This document shows, piece after piece, positions 28,188-36,475 of a stretch of DNA of 49,277 bases. Numbering within the stretch: position 1 is the stretch's first letter; every line of letters begins with the position of its first letter. The notes below the pieces were generated by a model. The model saw nothing but the letters and a program-made list of their open reading frames with translations, was not told the origin of the DNA and ran no database searches. The DNA is from an uncultured Bacteroidota bacterium (GTDB lineage: Bacteria; Bacteroidota; Bacteroidia; AKYH767-A; OLB10): positions 1 to 49,277 of the forward strand of contig CAINEC010000090.1 in assembly GCA_903847585.1 (NCBI GenBank), read 5' to 3'. Position numbers and translations under genes: made by a program.

Positions 28188-28562
28188 GTTGCAAAGCAAA
28201 GGATATGTGGAGAGATTGCAAAATAAAATTTCATAATATTTTGCAAATGGCCATTTTAAAAAACGCAATCATCCAAGTTCACATGTTGTAGATTAGATTT
28301 TTTCCACTCAAGCCGTGGGGCTCCAACTTTTTTCTGTAGCAAAAAAAGTAGGCAAAAATGCCACCGCTGTAAAATAATTGCGGAGCTTCCGTCGGTCGCA
28401 ACGGAAATAATCGAACTCATCCCGTAGTGAAAATATACTACGGGACTCAAACACCGCTTATTTCTATTCGTTGCTTTCTCTGTCAGCTCATTCCCGCAAT
28501 TGTTTTAAGGCGGACCTATCGTTTTAAACAATAAAACAAAACGGCCTCATTTTATTCGGTTT
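28188..28562 (-). other. Structured intergenic region upstream of purN
   Basis: No convincing gene is present; a 64-codon minus-strand frame is judged non-coding. Several inverted repeats are present: ACTACGGG with CCCGTAGT (28421-28428 / 28437-28444, loop 8), TTCCGT with ACGGAA (28387-28392 / 28401-28406) and a long-range AATTGCGG / CCGCAATT pair (28376-28383 / 28493-28500). An AAAAAAAGTAGGCAAAAATG block lies at about 28341-28360. The combination suggests a folded RNA or a dispersed repeat on the minus strand. I recall similar text in other Bacteroidota genomes but cannot verify it here. Confidence 0.45.
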
Positions 28563-28581
28563 TTGATGATAAAATTGCGTA

Positions 28582-28692
28582 ACAAATTAGCACATTTTCA
28601 ATCCCGTCCCGATTCATTGGGATCGGGAAGCACATTTTCAAATCAGCACATTTTCAAATCTCCAAATTGTCAAATTTTCAAATCAACATTTT
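28582..28692. repeat. Short-word repeat array (CACATTTTCAAATC type) with ATCGGGA hairpin
   Basis: The stretch repeats words such as CACATTTTCAAATCAG and TTTTCAAATCA four to five times and contains a hairpin, TCCCGAT (28607-28613) with ATCGGGA (28622-28628). Related words occur at about 2549-2581, 31679-31740 and 44229-44290, always next to gene ends, so they form a dispersed intergenic repeat. Confidence 0.7.
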
Positions 28693-28784
28693 TCATCGTA
28701 TACGCCTAACGTTAGAATTATTCGATTTAATAGGAATCGGCTTTAAGGTTGGAATTTTAAATACAAATCGTTTGATAAAATTCA

Positions 28785-28850
28785 ATGACTGCTGAACCTT
28801 GTAATTGCGGAAGTAACGATCGCTTTTGCGAGATGGGAATCCTGAGTTGA
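28785..28850 (+). other. 21-codon frame resembling a SEC-C-type Cys motif (possible remnant)
   Basis: The ATG at 28785 opens MTAEPCNCGSNDRFCEMG and stops at 28848-28850. The PCNCGSNDRFCE text recalls the SEC-C zinc motif (PCPCGSGKKFKKC). It lies in otherwise non-coding DNA with no visible promoter. It may be a small protein, the relic of a SEC-C protein, or chance. No role can be assigned. Confidence 0.25.
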
Positions 28851-28992
28851 ACATAATGTAGTTGTTAGTGATTACAATTTACAAAAGTCGATGTGTGGCA
28901 TTGTTAAGACTTGGACAAAGCCCTCGGATTATCGGGTAAAAGGACAGATTTACGAGGGTAAAGGGTACGTTATAACGAAATAATCAAAAAAA

Positions 28993-29026
28993 TTTGGTCG
29001 TTATATAGTTTTTTTCAATAATTTAG
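28993..29026 (+). promoter_or_regulatory. Candidate promoter for the NUMOD/HNH-like gene
   Basis: TTTG at 28993-28996 and TAATTTAG at 29019-29026 match the Bacteroidota -33 and -7 pattern (TTTG, TAnnTTTG) with one mismatch in the -7 box and a 22-nt spacer. The -7 box ends 21 nt before the start codon. Confidence 0.4.
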
Positions 29027-29047
29027 ATTCGTATTAAAACATAACCT

Positions 29048-29599
29048 ATGATTAAGTCATTGAAAAATGAAAAATGGAAAACCGTTAAATTAGATAGCGG
29101 CGACTTCCGTTTCAAGTATGCTGTTTCCGACCGTGGTCGTTTAGCAAGTTTTAAAACTAATGTAATGGATGGAACTCTTTTGCGTGGTACGCTGATGGGT
29201 GGTTATCCAACATTAAAGTTAAAACCAGCAGGTGAAAACCTTACGTTGTTTATTCACCGTTTAGTGGCTGAAGCTTTTATTGCTAATAGAAGCAGCAAAA
29301 AGGTTTATGTTATTCACTTAAACTATAACAAAGAAGATAACTCGGTTAAAAATCTTCGTTGGGCTACCAAAGAAGAAATGGAAGCACATCAGCAAAAGAG
29401 TCCTGCTGTATTAGCATACCGTTCTATCAACCGTAAGAAAGGTCATAAGTTAACAGAAGGTGTTGTTCGCAAGATTAAAGAAATGATTAACAGTAAAAAT
29501 CGCAAGAAGACAATGCGTGAAATTGCTGAGCATTTTGAAATCAGTGAAATGCAGTTATACCGTATTAAAAGCGGTGAAAACTGGGGTCACGTAAAATAA
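29048..29599 (+). CDS. NUMOD4/HNH-like DNA-binding protein
   Basis: 183 residues. The N-terminal part (EKWKTVKLDSGDFRFKYAVS, then DRGRLASF) matches NUMOD4. Residues about 70-120 follow the HNH_3 pattern HRLVAEAFI...VIHLNYNKEDNSVKNLRWAT, where the usual DH before the loop is IH, so catalysis is doubtful. The C-terminus MREIAEHFEISEMQLYRI is a helix-turn-helix of the kind found after homing-endonuclease domains. It is free-standing between purN and acpP, has no intron or intein context, and has its own promoter-like site and terminator. It is therefore more likely a resident regulator or DNA-binding protein than a homing enzyme. Confidence 0.78.
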   Translation: MIKSLKNEKWKTVKLDSGDFRFKYAVSDRGRLASFKTNVMDGTLLRGTLMGGYPTLKLKPAGENLTLFIHRLVAEAFIANRSSKKVYVIHLNYNKEDNSVKNLRWATKEEMEAHQQKSPAVLAYRSINRKKGHKLTEGVVRKIKEMINSKNRKKTMREIAEHFEISEMQLYRIKSGENWGHVK

Positions 29600-29620
29600 T
29601 CCTCCATTAAACGAATAGTA

Positions 29621-29647
29621 AAAGGTCGCCAATAGGTGGCCTTTTTT
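29621..29647 (+). terminator. Intrinsic terminator of the NUMOD/HNH-like gene
   Basis: AAAGGTCGCC and GGTGGCCTTT pair over 10 bp with two G-U wobbles around an AATA loop, followed by a run of T's. It begins 22 bp after the stop codon. Confidence 0.75.
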
Positions 29648-29658
29648 ATTGGATAATA

Positions 29659-29690
29659 TATTGCGTAATTAAAAAGTAATTGTAGATTTG
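29659..29690 (+). promoter_or_regulatory. Promoter of the predicted small RNA
   Basis: TATTG at 29659-29663 and TAGATTTG at 29683-29690 give a perfect TAnnTTTG -7 box with a 19-nt spacer from TTG. The predicted transcription start, 5-7 nt further on, coincides with the first stem of the RNA at 29696. Confidence 0.6.
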
Positions 29691-29695
29691 ATACA

Positions 29696-29768
29696 ACATC
29701 AGGGCTTCGGCCCAATCCATTCCCATTCTTTTCGGATTGATGTGAAGGGCCCATTTTGGGCCCTTTTT
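29696..29768 (+). ncRNA. Predicted small RNA with three-way junction and terminator
   Basis: No coding frame is present, but the DNA folds compactly. P1 is ACATC (29696-29700) with GATGT (29739-29743). P2 is GGGC-TTCG-GCCC (29702-29713), a UUCG tetraloop. P3 is AATCC (29714-29718) with GGATT (29734-29738) around a 15-nt pyrimidine-rich loop (ATTCCCATTCTTTTC). An intrinsic terminator follows at 29745-29768. A well-formed promoter ends just upstream at 29690. All four parts fit an independent RNA of about 73 nt. The CU-rich loop could be a seed that pairs with purine-rich ribosome-binding regions. I cannot assign it to a known RNA family. Confidence 0.55.
29745..29768 (+). terminator. Intrinsic terminator of the small RNA
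   Basis: AAGGGCCC (29745-29752), loop ATTTT, GGGCCCTT (29758-29765), then further T's. The stem is GC-rich and perfect, the strongest terminator in the region. Confidence 0.78.
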
Positions 29769-29906
29769 GGTTATTTATCGTCTTTATTCGTCGATTTGTG
29801 ATAAACTTTTTTGAAAAAAAACAGATTGCTATGTTTTGGTTTTCAGCTGTTTGGCTAATAAATAGGGGGCTTGGGTAAAGGTATTCGTGCAATTCCCTCA
29901 ATTTAT

Positions 29907-29939
29907 TTTGAAGTTTAAAGTCCTTTTTTTTTACTTTTG
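29907..29939 (+). promoter_or_regulatory. Promoter of acpP-fabF
   Basis: TTTG (29907-29910) and TACTTTTG (29932-29939) match the Bacteroidota -33 and -7 consensus exactly, with a 21-nt spacer. Transcription would start near 29946, leaving a leader of about 24 nt before acpP. Confidence 0.62.
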
Positions 29940-29969
29940 CCCCCTATCTTAACCAAATAACCCACTACA

Positions 29970-30206
29970 ATGTCAGACATTGCAGCACGCGTAAAAGCGA
30001 TTATCGTTGACAAATTAGGAGTTGACGAAAACGAAGTAACCAATGAAGCTAGTTTTACTAACGATCTTGGTGCAGATTCACTGGATACAGTTGAATTAAT
30101 CATGGAATTCGAAAAAGAATTCAGCATTTCAATCCCAGACGACCAAGCAGAGAAAATTGCTACTGTAGGTCAGGCGGTTGATTACATTACAGCTAACGCA
30201 AAGTAA
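29970..30206 (+). CDS. acpP: Acyl carrier protein
   Basis: 78 residues, acidic, with the phosphopantetheine attachment motif [15 protein letters not shown], Ser37. It carries growing acyl chains for type II fatty-acid synthesis in the cytoplasm. Length and sequence are typical. It is followed after 21 bp by fabF, the usual pairing, and preceded by a consensus promoter. Confidence 0.97.
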   Translation: MSDIAARVKAIIVDKLGVDENEVTNEASFTNDLGADSLDTVELIMEFEKEFSISIPDDQAEKIATVGQAVDYITANAK

Positions 30207-30227
30207 TTAATCAGTTTAGTTCGCGCA

Positions 30228-31481
30228 ATGGAGCTTAAACGAGTAGTAATAACAGGCTTAGGTGCTATCACACCATTAGGTAATAATGTTGCCGATTATT
30301 GGCAAGGTTTACTAGATGGTAAAAGTGGTGCTGCCCCTATTACATTGTTTGATGCATCCAAATTCAAGACGCAATTTGCCTGTGAGGTCAAAGATTTTGA
30401 TCCAGGTAAATATCTAGACCGAAAAGAAGCCCGGAAACTTGATCGTTTCTCTCAATTGGCAATTGCTAGTTCAGAGGAAGCAGTTCAGGATGCCGGGCTT
30501 TTAAATGCCGGCCTTGATCCTGATCGCATTGGTGTGATTTGGGGTTCTGGTATCGGCGGCTTGCGTACGTTTTTAGATGAGGTTTCTAACTTCGCTAAGG
30601 GAGATGGTACTCCACGTTTTAATCCTTTCTTTATTCCGAAAATGATTGCAGATATCGCCTCAGGTCATATCTCAATGCGTTATGGATTCAGAGGACCAAA
30701 CTATACGACCGTTTCTGCTTGCGCTTCTTCTACAAACGCACTTATTGATGCTTTTAATACAATTCGTTTAGGTCAAGCGGATGTTATTTTATCTGGAGGT
30801 AGCGAAGCAGCAGTGAATGAAGCCGGTATCGGTGGATTCAATGCGATGCACGCGCTTTCAGAAAGAAATGACTCCCCTGAAACTGCTTCTCGTCCGTTCG
30901 ATGTAGATCGCGATGGATTCGTTTTAGGTGAAGGTTCTGCTTGTTTAATTCTGGAAGAGTATGAGCATGCTATCAAGCGTGGAGCTAAAATTTATGCAGA
31001 AGTAGCTGGCGGCGGATTAAGCGCAGATGCATACCATTTAACAGCTACACATCCTGAAGGATTAGGAGCGTTTAATGTAATGCGTAATGCTCTTAAAGAT
31101 GCTCAAATGCAACCTTCGGATATTGATTACATCAATGTGCATGGAACATCAACACCAGTTGGTGATCCGAGTGAAGCTAAAGCAATTTTAAAATTGTTTG
31201 GCGACAGCGCATACGATTTAAATATCAGCTCTACCAAATCGATGACTGGCCACTTGTTGGGTGCTGCTGGTGCTATCGAATCAGTTGCAACAGTTCTTGC
31301 AGTTGTGAATGATGTTATTCCTCCAACAATTAATCACTTTACCGACGACCCTGCTTTTGATCCGAAGTTGAATTTCACATTCAACAAAGTTCAGCATCGT
31401 ACAGTGCGCGCCGCTTTATGTAACACATTCGGCTTCGGAGGTCATAATGCCTCTATCATTATTAAGAAGTACAAGGCGTAG
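30228..31481 (+). CDS. fabF: 3-oxoacyl-ACP synthase II
   Basis: 417 residues of the KAS II family, condensing malonyl-ACP with acyl-ACP. The catalytic Cys165 lies in VSACASSTNAL, His305 in NVHGTSTPVGD and His406 in GFGGHNAS, the Cys-His-His triad. The N-terminus VVITGLGAITPLG is typical. It is co-transcribed with acpP. It is followed by 400 bp containing palindromes before rnc. Confidence 0.97.
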   Translation: MELKRVVITGLGAITPLGNNVADYWQGLLDGKSGAAPITLFDASKFKTQFACEVKDFDPGKYLDRKEARKLDRFSQLAIASSEEAVQDAGLLNAGLDPDRIGVIWGSGIGGLRTFLDEVSNFAKGDGTPRFNPFFIPKMIADIASGHISMRYGFRGPNYTTVSACASSTNALIDAFNTIRLGQADVILSGGSEAAVNEAGIGGFNAMHALSERNDSPETASRPFDVDRDGFVLGEGSACLILEEYEHAIKRGAKIYAEVAGGGLSADAYHLTATHPEGLGAFNVMRNALKDAQMQPSDIDYINVHGTSTPVGDPSEAKAILKLFGDSAYDLNISSTKSMTGHLLGAAGAIESVATVLAVVNDVIPPTINHFTDDPAFDPKLNFTFNKVQHRTVRAALCNTFGFGGHNASIIIKKYKA

Positions 31482-31882
31482 TTTTACGTTCAATTCCCGG
31501 ATTTTATTAATAAAATTAAATCTCTATAGATGTGGGGTGTATTTTATTTTATCAATGGAATTGTATTTCATTCAATATAGCCACGGGTTTAAAACCAAGG
31601 CTATTGTTTAAGGTTCGATTCCTGATTCCATAAAAAAATTAATTCTGCATACAGATGTGGGATTAATCCCACATCTGTGCATCGGGAGCTATCGGGATAG
31701 GGAGGTCTGCATTTTCAAATTATTAAAATAGCATATTGCCAACAATTTTTTTATTCCGACTATTAATTTTATTTTTGATAATGATTAAAACAGCAACAGC
31801 AAATACCAATACTTTTTTCTTTAGTGCTCGCAATCTTCAAACAATTCTTTAGAAAAAAGTCTCAGTAATTTCTCTCTAATTC
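31482..31882. other. Intergenic region fabF/rnc with palindromes
   Basis: 401 bp without a credible gene. It holds an imperfect hairpin at 31574-31607, a perfect palindrome at 31651-31678, and an ATCGGGAGCTATCGGGAT plus TTTTCAAAT-type repeat patch at about 31681-31740. A GGTTCGATTCC string at 31612-31622 looks like a tRNA T-arm, but no cloverleaf can be completed. The rnc promoter is not clear. Confidence 0.55.
31651..31678. repeat. Perfect 28-bp palindrome, GATGTGGGATT core
   Basis: ACAGATGTGGGATT (31651-31664) is perfectly complementary to 31665-31678, with no loop and no T-tract. The GTGGG...CCCAC core and loop-less form resemble the palindromes at 2324-2533. A hairpin with a GGGTTT/AAACC centre lies about 50 bp upstream. 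Confidence 0.7.
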
Positions 31883-32605
31883 ATGTTGCTAAAGTCCCTG
31901 TTTAAATTATTATTTTCATCTGATCAGCAAGAGAAAAATCTTATTCGCTCATTGCGTAATCTTTTGGGATTTTATCCTGGAAATATTTCTGTTTATCAAT
32001 TAGCTTTTAGTCATCGCTCAATCTCTCGTGAAACAGATAACGGAGTGCCATTAAGTAACGAACGTTTAGAGTATTTAGGTGATGCTGTATTAGGTGCTGT
32101 AGTAGCAGATATGCTATTCAAAAAATTTCCTTATCGCGATGAAGGCTTTCTAACGGAGATGCGTAGCCGTATTGTGAGTCGTGAGAATTTAAAAAACTTA
32201 GCTGTTAAAATTGGCATCGATGAATTACTTCAAAAAGAAGCAGCCATAGGTACCTATCGTTCTATGTATGGAGATGCTTTTGAAGCGCTCATAGGTGCTA
32301 TTTATCTCGATAAAGGGTATGCAAAAACACAAAATTTTATTCTCGAACGCATCATTCGTATTCATGTCGACTTACACGAAATAGAACAAACAGAAAAGAA
32401 TTTTAAAAGTCTTATTTTAAACTGGGGACAACGAGAGAAACACTCCATCGTTTTTGAAACAGTAGAAGAAGAACAAAAAGATCGCTTGATCAAAGTTCGT
32501 TTATTAGTTGATGATAATGAAGTTGCTGTTGGTATTGATTTCGTAAAAAAGAAAGCAGAGCAAATCGCAGCGCAAGCAGCTTGTACCACATTAGGACTTT
32601 TATAA
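31883..32605 (+). CDS. rnc: Ribonuclease III
   Basis: 240 residues. The family signature NERLEYLGDAVLGAVVAD (about 59-76) and the second catalytic box GDAFEALIGAIYLDKG (Asp131, Glu134) hold the Mg-binding acidic residues. Residues 170-240 form the double-stranded RNA-binding domain, ending KKKAEQIAAQAACTTLGLL. It processes rRNA precursors and structured RNAs. The acpP-fabF-rnc order is common in bacteria, here with a 400-bp gap. Confidence 0.96.
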   Translation: MLLKSLFKLLFSSDQQEKNLIRSLRNLLGFYPGNISVYQLAFSHRSISRETDNGVPLSNERLEYLGDAVLGAVVADMLFKKFPYRDEGFLTEMRSRIVSRENLKNLAVKIGIDELLQKEAAIGTYRSMYGDAFEALIGAIYLDKGYAKTQNFILERIIRIHVDLHEIEQTEKNFKSLILNWGQREKHSIVFETVEEEQKDRLIKVRLLVDDNEVAVGIDFVKKKAEQIAAQAACTTLGLL

Positions 32606-32677
32606 TTTATCTGAATCGCATTTTTTCATTGCAAAAGATTTAGTAATATTACCCTTCAAACCTTAAACTGATTTAGA

Positions 32678-33940
32678 ATGGAACGTTTTACGGGACTCAT
32701 TGGAATGATTGTGATACTTGGTATTGCTTACTTGTTATCCAATAATCGAAAAGCAATTAACCTTCGTTTGGTATTTAGTGGTATCGCATTGCAAATTGTA
32801 ATCGCGGTACTCGTATTAAAAATTCCTCCTGTTACTGCGTTCTTCCAACAACTCGGACATGGAATGGAAAAGATTGAACAGTTTGCACGCAAAGGAGCAG
32901 AGTTCGTTTATGGTGGTGTAGCCGTTCAACAGTTTAATGGCACCGTTGCTTCTTTCATGAGTGGAGGATTCGTTTTTGCATTCAACATTACTGCAACCAT
33001 CATTTTAGTTTGCGTGTTGGTGGCAATCTTATATCATGTAGGATTTATGCAACGCGTGGTAGCAATTGTTGCAAAGGCTATGAACTTTATTATGCGTGTG
33101 AGTGGAGCAGAGGCATTGAGTAATGTTGCAAGTGCATTCGTAGGACAAATTGAAGCTCAGGTAATGATTCGCCCGTATTTGAAAAACATGACCAAGAGTG
33201 AATTGCTTGCGAGTATGGCTGGTAGTATGGCTTGTATTGCTGGTGGAATATTAGTCGTATATGTAAACATGGGTGCACAAGCAGGATTAGATCTTGCACC
33301 GAAATTAATTGCTGCAAGTTTAATGGCAGCTCCAGGTGCATTGGTGATCTCTAAAATTTTATATCCTGAAACAGAGCAAAGCCAAACAATGGGTGAAGTG
33401 AAATTAGAAGTGAAAAGTAATTACGTAAATATCATTGATGCAATTTCTCACGGAGCAAGTGATGGATTTAAAATTTCGATGAATGTAATTGCGATGTTAA
33501 TCGGATTTATTGCGTTAATTGCAATGGTTGATTGGATGTTGATTCACGTTGGACATTGGTTTAGTCCAGATTTAAATTTAAGCCTGAACTGGATTTTTGG
33601 AAAAGCATTTTATCCGTTAGCATGGGCAATGGGTGTGCCTCAACAGGATGTACAAAATGTAGCAACGTTACTAGGACAAAAATTAACAGTGAACGAATTT
33701 GTAGCGTTCCAGAATTTATCAACGAAAGCAGTACCTATTTTAACGGAGAAAGGATTGCTGATTGTATCAATTGCTATCTGCGGATTCGCGAATTTTGCGA
33801 GTGTAGGAATGCAGATTGGAGGTATTGGTGAGTTAGCGCCAGAGCGTAGAAATGAATTAGCACAGCTAGGATTAAAAGCCTTATTAGCCGGAACATTAGC
33901 TTCTTATCTATCAGCTACGATTGCAGGAATTTTAGTTTAA
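32678..33940 (+). CDS. nupC: Concentrative nucleoside transporter (CNT family)
   Basis: 420 residues with about ten hydrophobic helices. The CNT signature appears as SGAEALSNVASAFVGQIEAQ and IRPYLKNMTKSELLASMAGS, followed by ACIAGGILVVYV, the region forming the nucleoside and cation sites. It imports nucleosides with Na+ or H+ across the inner membrane. The symbol is a family-level guess. It lies 72 bp after rnc and ends before a strong terminator that it shares with the convergent hydrolase gene. Confidence 0.9.
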   Translation: MERFTGLIGMIVILGIAYLLSNNRKAINLRLVFSGIALQIVIAVLVLKIPPVTAFFQQLGHGMEKIEQFARKGAEFVYGGVAVQQFNGTVASFMSGGFVFAFNITATIILVCVLVAILYHVGFMQRVVAIVAKAMNFIMRVSGAEALSNVASAFVGQIEAQVMIRPYLKNMTKSELLASMAGSMACIAGGILVVYVNMGAQAGLDLAPKLIAASLMAAPGALVISKILYPETEQSQTMGEVKLEVKSNYVNIIDAISHGASDGFKISMNVIAMLIGFIALIAMVDWMLIHVGHWFSPDLNLSLNWIFGKAFYPLAWAMGVPQQDVQNVATLLGQKLTVNEFVAFQNLSTKAVPILTEKGLLIVSIAICGFANFASVGMQIGGIGELAPERRNELAQLGLKALLAGTLASYLSATIAGILV

Positions 33941-33960
33941 TAAATTACATAGAGTGGGGT

Positions 33961-33990
33961 AAAAGGAGCGTTTTTAAACGCTCCTTTTTT
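33961..33990. terminator. Bidirectional intrinsic terminator
   Basis: AAAAGGAGCGTTT and AAACGCTCCTTTT form a perfect stem with a short loop, with A's before and T's after, between the converging transporter and hydrolase genes. It can serve both strands. Confidence 0.82.
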
Positions 33991-35293
33991 ATTGTTTGAT
34001 AAATCGTATTGCGCGACTCTCATTTTTTATTTGAATCCGTAAAAAATAAATTCCTTTTGATAAAGATGAAATGTCAATTGAAGTTGCACCTTCAAAATTA
34101 AGAATGTCCTTGCCATCATAACTACTAACGCTACCGGAGTAACGAATATTTTCATTGGAACGAATATATAGGATCTCATTCGCAGGATTAGGATAGATAG
34201 AAATAGCAGTTGAGGAATTCACATCTTCGATTCCTGTACTTAAACACATGGCTGCAGTTAATTTACTCCAGATAGAATCAACTAATACAATCGAAACATC
34301 ACCAGTATTCGGATTATTCCCCATTCTTACCAAAACAATTCCTTTGCTTTTCGAGATACTTACTATTTGTCCGTTTTTCCCTATTCCTGAAAACATATCG
34401 TTAGGAGCATGCGGACAAATACTGCCTGGAAATGTAAATGGTATAGTAGGAACCATGAATGAACTCTTTCCATTCAACCACCACAAATAGCCATAAGATT
34501 GATTTAAACTTTGTGACGTATTTACCATTTGATGACGATATGCCGTATCATTTAATAGCGTATCTCCATTCCAGATAAAATCGTTTTGTGCAAGTAATCC
34601 GAAGCGAGCCATACTGCGCGCAGTACTTGCATATACATTATTATATCCACTCGTAAACCATAATCCATCCATGCCCGTAGGTGATTTTAATTTGGCCTGT
34701 GTGTAATTATTGATGGATAAATTTGTCGCATTGGTAATTACAGCTTCGAGTAATGTATAAGGTGCATTGTGATAGGCCCAACGAGTTCCCGCATCGGCGA
34801 TGTAGTTTAAACAGGTATCGATTGTACAATTATCATCGGGTACTAAATCATCTAAACCAGTAGTCATGGTTAACTGATTTTGGATAGTAATCTTTCGCTC
34901 TTTTACTAAGGGACAGTTTGTCCAGCCAAGACCGAGGTAATCGGAAGTTGTATCAGTAATGGATAAATAATTTTCTTCTTGCGCTTTTCCAACTAAAAAG
35001 GCAGTAAGTGTTTTACCTGCCGATGCCCAATACCATAAACTGTCTTTGGTAAATGTTCCGAAATATTTTTCTAATACAATCTTACCATCCTTTAAAACAA
35101 TAAACCCTTTAGTATCTTGATCACTTAAATACGAATAAAGTGAATCAATTTTATCAGGACACCAATTCAATGTAATCGGTGAAATAGTATCCCAAGGTAA
35201 ATTGTTATTTGTTGGAGGGAAGTATAACGGTTGTGAATACCCATTAATACATTTTATACATAAAAATAAGATAACAAAAACTAATCTTTTCAT
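33989..35293 (-). CDS. Secreted beta-lactamase-family serine hydrolase with T9SS sorting domain
   Basis: 434 residues: signal peptide (LVFVILFLCIKCINGYSQ), then a class C beta-lactamase-like domain with the SxxK motif WASAGKTLTAF (about 90) and YHN at about 168 (WAYHNAPYTLLEA), the Tyr-x-Asn motif. The last 80 residues (ISIYPNPANEILYIRS ... GIYFLRIQ) are a type A C-terminal domain used by the type IX secretion system, so the protein is exported across the outer membrane or anchored at the surface. Substrate unknown; esterases and D-amino-acid peptidases share this fold, so resistance should not be assumed. Confidence 0.88.
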   Translation of the reverse strand: MKRLVFVILFLCIKCINGYSQPLYFPPTNNNLPWDTISPITLNWCPDKIDSLYSYLSDQDTKGFIVLKDGKIVLEKYFGTFTKDSLWYWASAGKTLTAFLVGKAQEENYLSITDTTSDYLGLGWTNCPLVKERKITIQNQLTMTTGLDDLVPDDNCTIDTCLNYIADAGTRWAYHNAPYTLLEAVITNATNLSINNYTQAKLKSPTGMDGLWFTSGYNNVYASTARSMARFGLLAQNDFIWNGDTLLNDTAYRHQMVNTSQSLNQSYGYLWWLNGKSSFMVPTIPFTFPGSICPHAPNDMFSGIGKNGQIVSISKSKGIVLVRMGNNPNTGDVSIVLVDSIWSKLTAAMCLSTGIEDVNSSTAISIYPNPANEILYIRSNENIRYSGSVSSYDGKDILNFEGATSIDISSLSKGIYFLRIQIKNESRAIRFIKQ

Positions 35294-35340
35294 ATACTTC
35301 GAATTTAAGAAAAATACTTGACTTATCTAATTGACGAAAA

Positions 35341-36468
35341 TTACTCTTCGGTGTTTTTACTTTTCATAAGAATGCTATAGGCACCTTTAATCACAAACTG
35401 TTTCTGCTCCGGACTAAAATTGCTTTTAAAGGTAATTTGAGTCTTCCCGTTCTCACTATTCCCTGTTTCCACTTCTATCATTTCAAAGTTGTTTTTACTT
35501 TTTTCATAGAATATATAGTGCTTTCCCTCGAAGGTTACAATGCTTTCATCAGCAATAACAAAATCATTTTGACTCGATACTTCTATTTCAGCATTCATGT
35601 ACATTCCAGGAATTAACGTTTTGTCGTATGCATCAAAATGACAGTGCACTTCAACGCTGCGTGTTTCAGAGATGTCTTTTCCAATTAAAATAATTTCGCA
35701 AGGATATTTTTTATCAGGTTGAGAATTCGTATAAGCTAATAACTTTTGTCCAATTTGTAAATTATCAATGTCCTTTTCAAAAATATCTAATGCTAAATGT
35801 ATATCCTGCGGATTTACTAATTCAAATAATACATCTGTAGGACTAGCATATTTTCCAATGTTCACATTTACTTTTGATACATAACCATCAATTGGGGAAT
35901 GGATAGCAATTGATCTCGATATCGTATTTTCATTTAAGTTATCAGGACTAATTCCTATTAGCAATAATTTTTCACTCAGCGATTTTACCAAAACTTTTTG
36001 AGAAGAGTAATTCATTGTTGCTTCTTGAAATACTTTATCGCTCGCAGCTGCACTTTTATTTAATGTCTCTTGTCGACTATATTCATTTTGTAAATAACTT
36101 AACTTAGCTTTGGCTGTAAGATATTCTTGTTGCAACGAGATGTATTGAGGATCTTCCATCACTGCAATACTTTCTCCTTTATTGATATGCATGCCTGGCA
36201 ATAATTTCGTGTATTTTAAATAGCCACCTAACGGCGCTGAAATACTAACCATGTTTTGTGGAGGAACATCAATCACTCCGTTCACTTTCAATAAGCGAGC
36301 GATGGCTTGCTTTTCAATCGTTGCTACACTAATTCCAGCATTCTTAACTTGTGCATCGGTTAATGCCACAGTTGTTTCATTGCTTGCAGTTTCAGTTTCT
36401 GCTTGTTTAGTATCGCCACACGATATTAGGATTAGACAAACAACTATTGAGAGTATATAATTTTTCAT
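35341..36468 (-). CDS. Efflux RND periplasmic adaptor (CusB-like lipoprotein)
   Basis: 375 residues with a lipoprotein signal (LILISCGD, Cys about 17). A lipoyl-like half (GGYLKYTKLLPGMHINKGESI) and its partner (SPIDGYVSKVNVNIGKYASP) flank a helical hairpin at about 110-165, followed by beta-barrel and membrane-proximal domains. This is the membrane fusion protein that links an RND pump to an outer-membrane channel. The start is 7 bp beyond the stop of the pump gene on the same strand. Metal specificity cannot be read from the sequence. Confidence 0.9.
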   Translation of the reverse strand: MKNYILSIVVCLILISCGDTKQAETETASNETTVALTDAQVKNAGISVATIEKQAIARLLKVNGVIDVPPQNMVSISAPLGGYLKYTKLLPGMHINKGESIAVMEDPQYISLQQEYLTAKAKLSYLQNEYSRQETLNKSAAASDKVFQEATMNYSSQKVLVKSLSEKLLLIGISPDNLNENTISRSIAIHSPIDGYVSKVNVNIGKYASPTDVLFELVNPQDIHLALDIFEKDIDNLQIGQKLLAYTNSQPDKKYPCEIILIGKDISETRSVEVHCHFDAYDKTLIPGMYMNAEIEVSSQNDFVIADESIVTFEGKHYIFYEKSKNNFEMIEVETGNSENGKTQITFKSNFSPEQKQFVIKGAYSILMKSKNTEE

Positions 36469-36475
36469 GATGATT

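Noticed and set aside
28256-28450. 64-codon minus-strand frame upstream of purN
   Set aside because: It overlaps the stem-rich segment, has no promoter or partner, and its composition follows the inverted repeats rather than a protein.
29048-29599. Homing endonuclease inserted in the chromosome
   Set aside because: It has its own promoter-like site and terminator, interrupts no gene and has an altered HNH centre, so a resident DNA-binding protein is more likely.
31555-31630. tRNA-like segment with GGTTCGATTCC T-arm and a 75-nt span bounded by TGGAATT and GATTCCA
   Set aside because: The T-stem has a mismatch, no D-arm or seven-base anticodon loop can be drawn, and the middle is explained by a palindrome (31574-31607). 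Not a functional tRNA.
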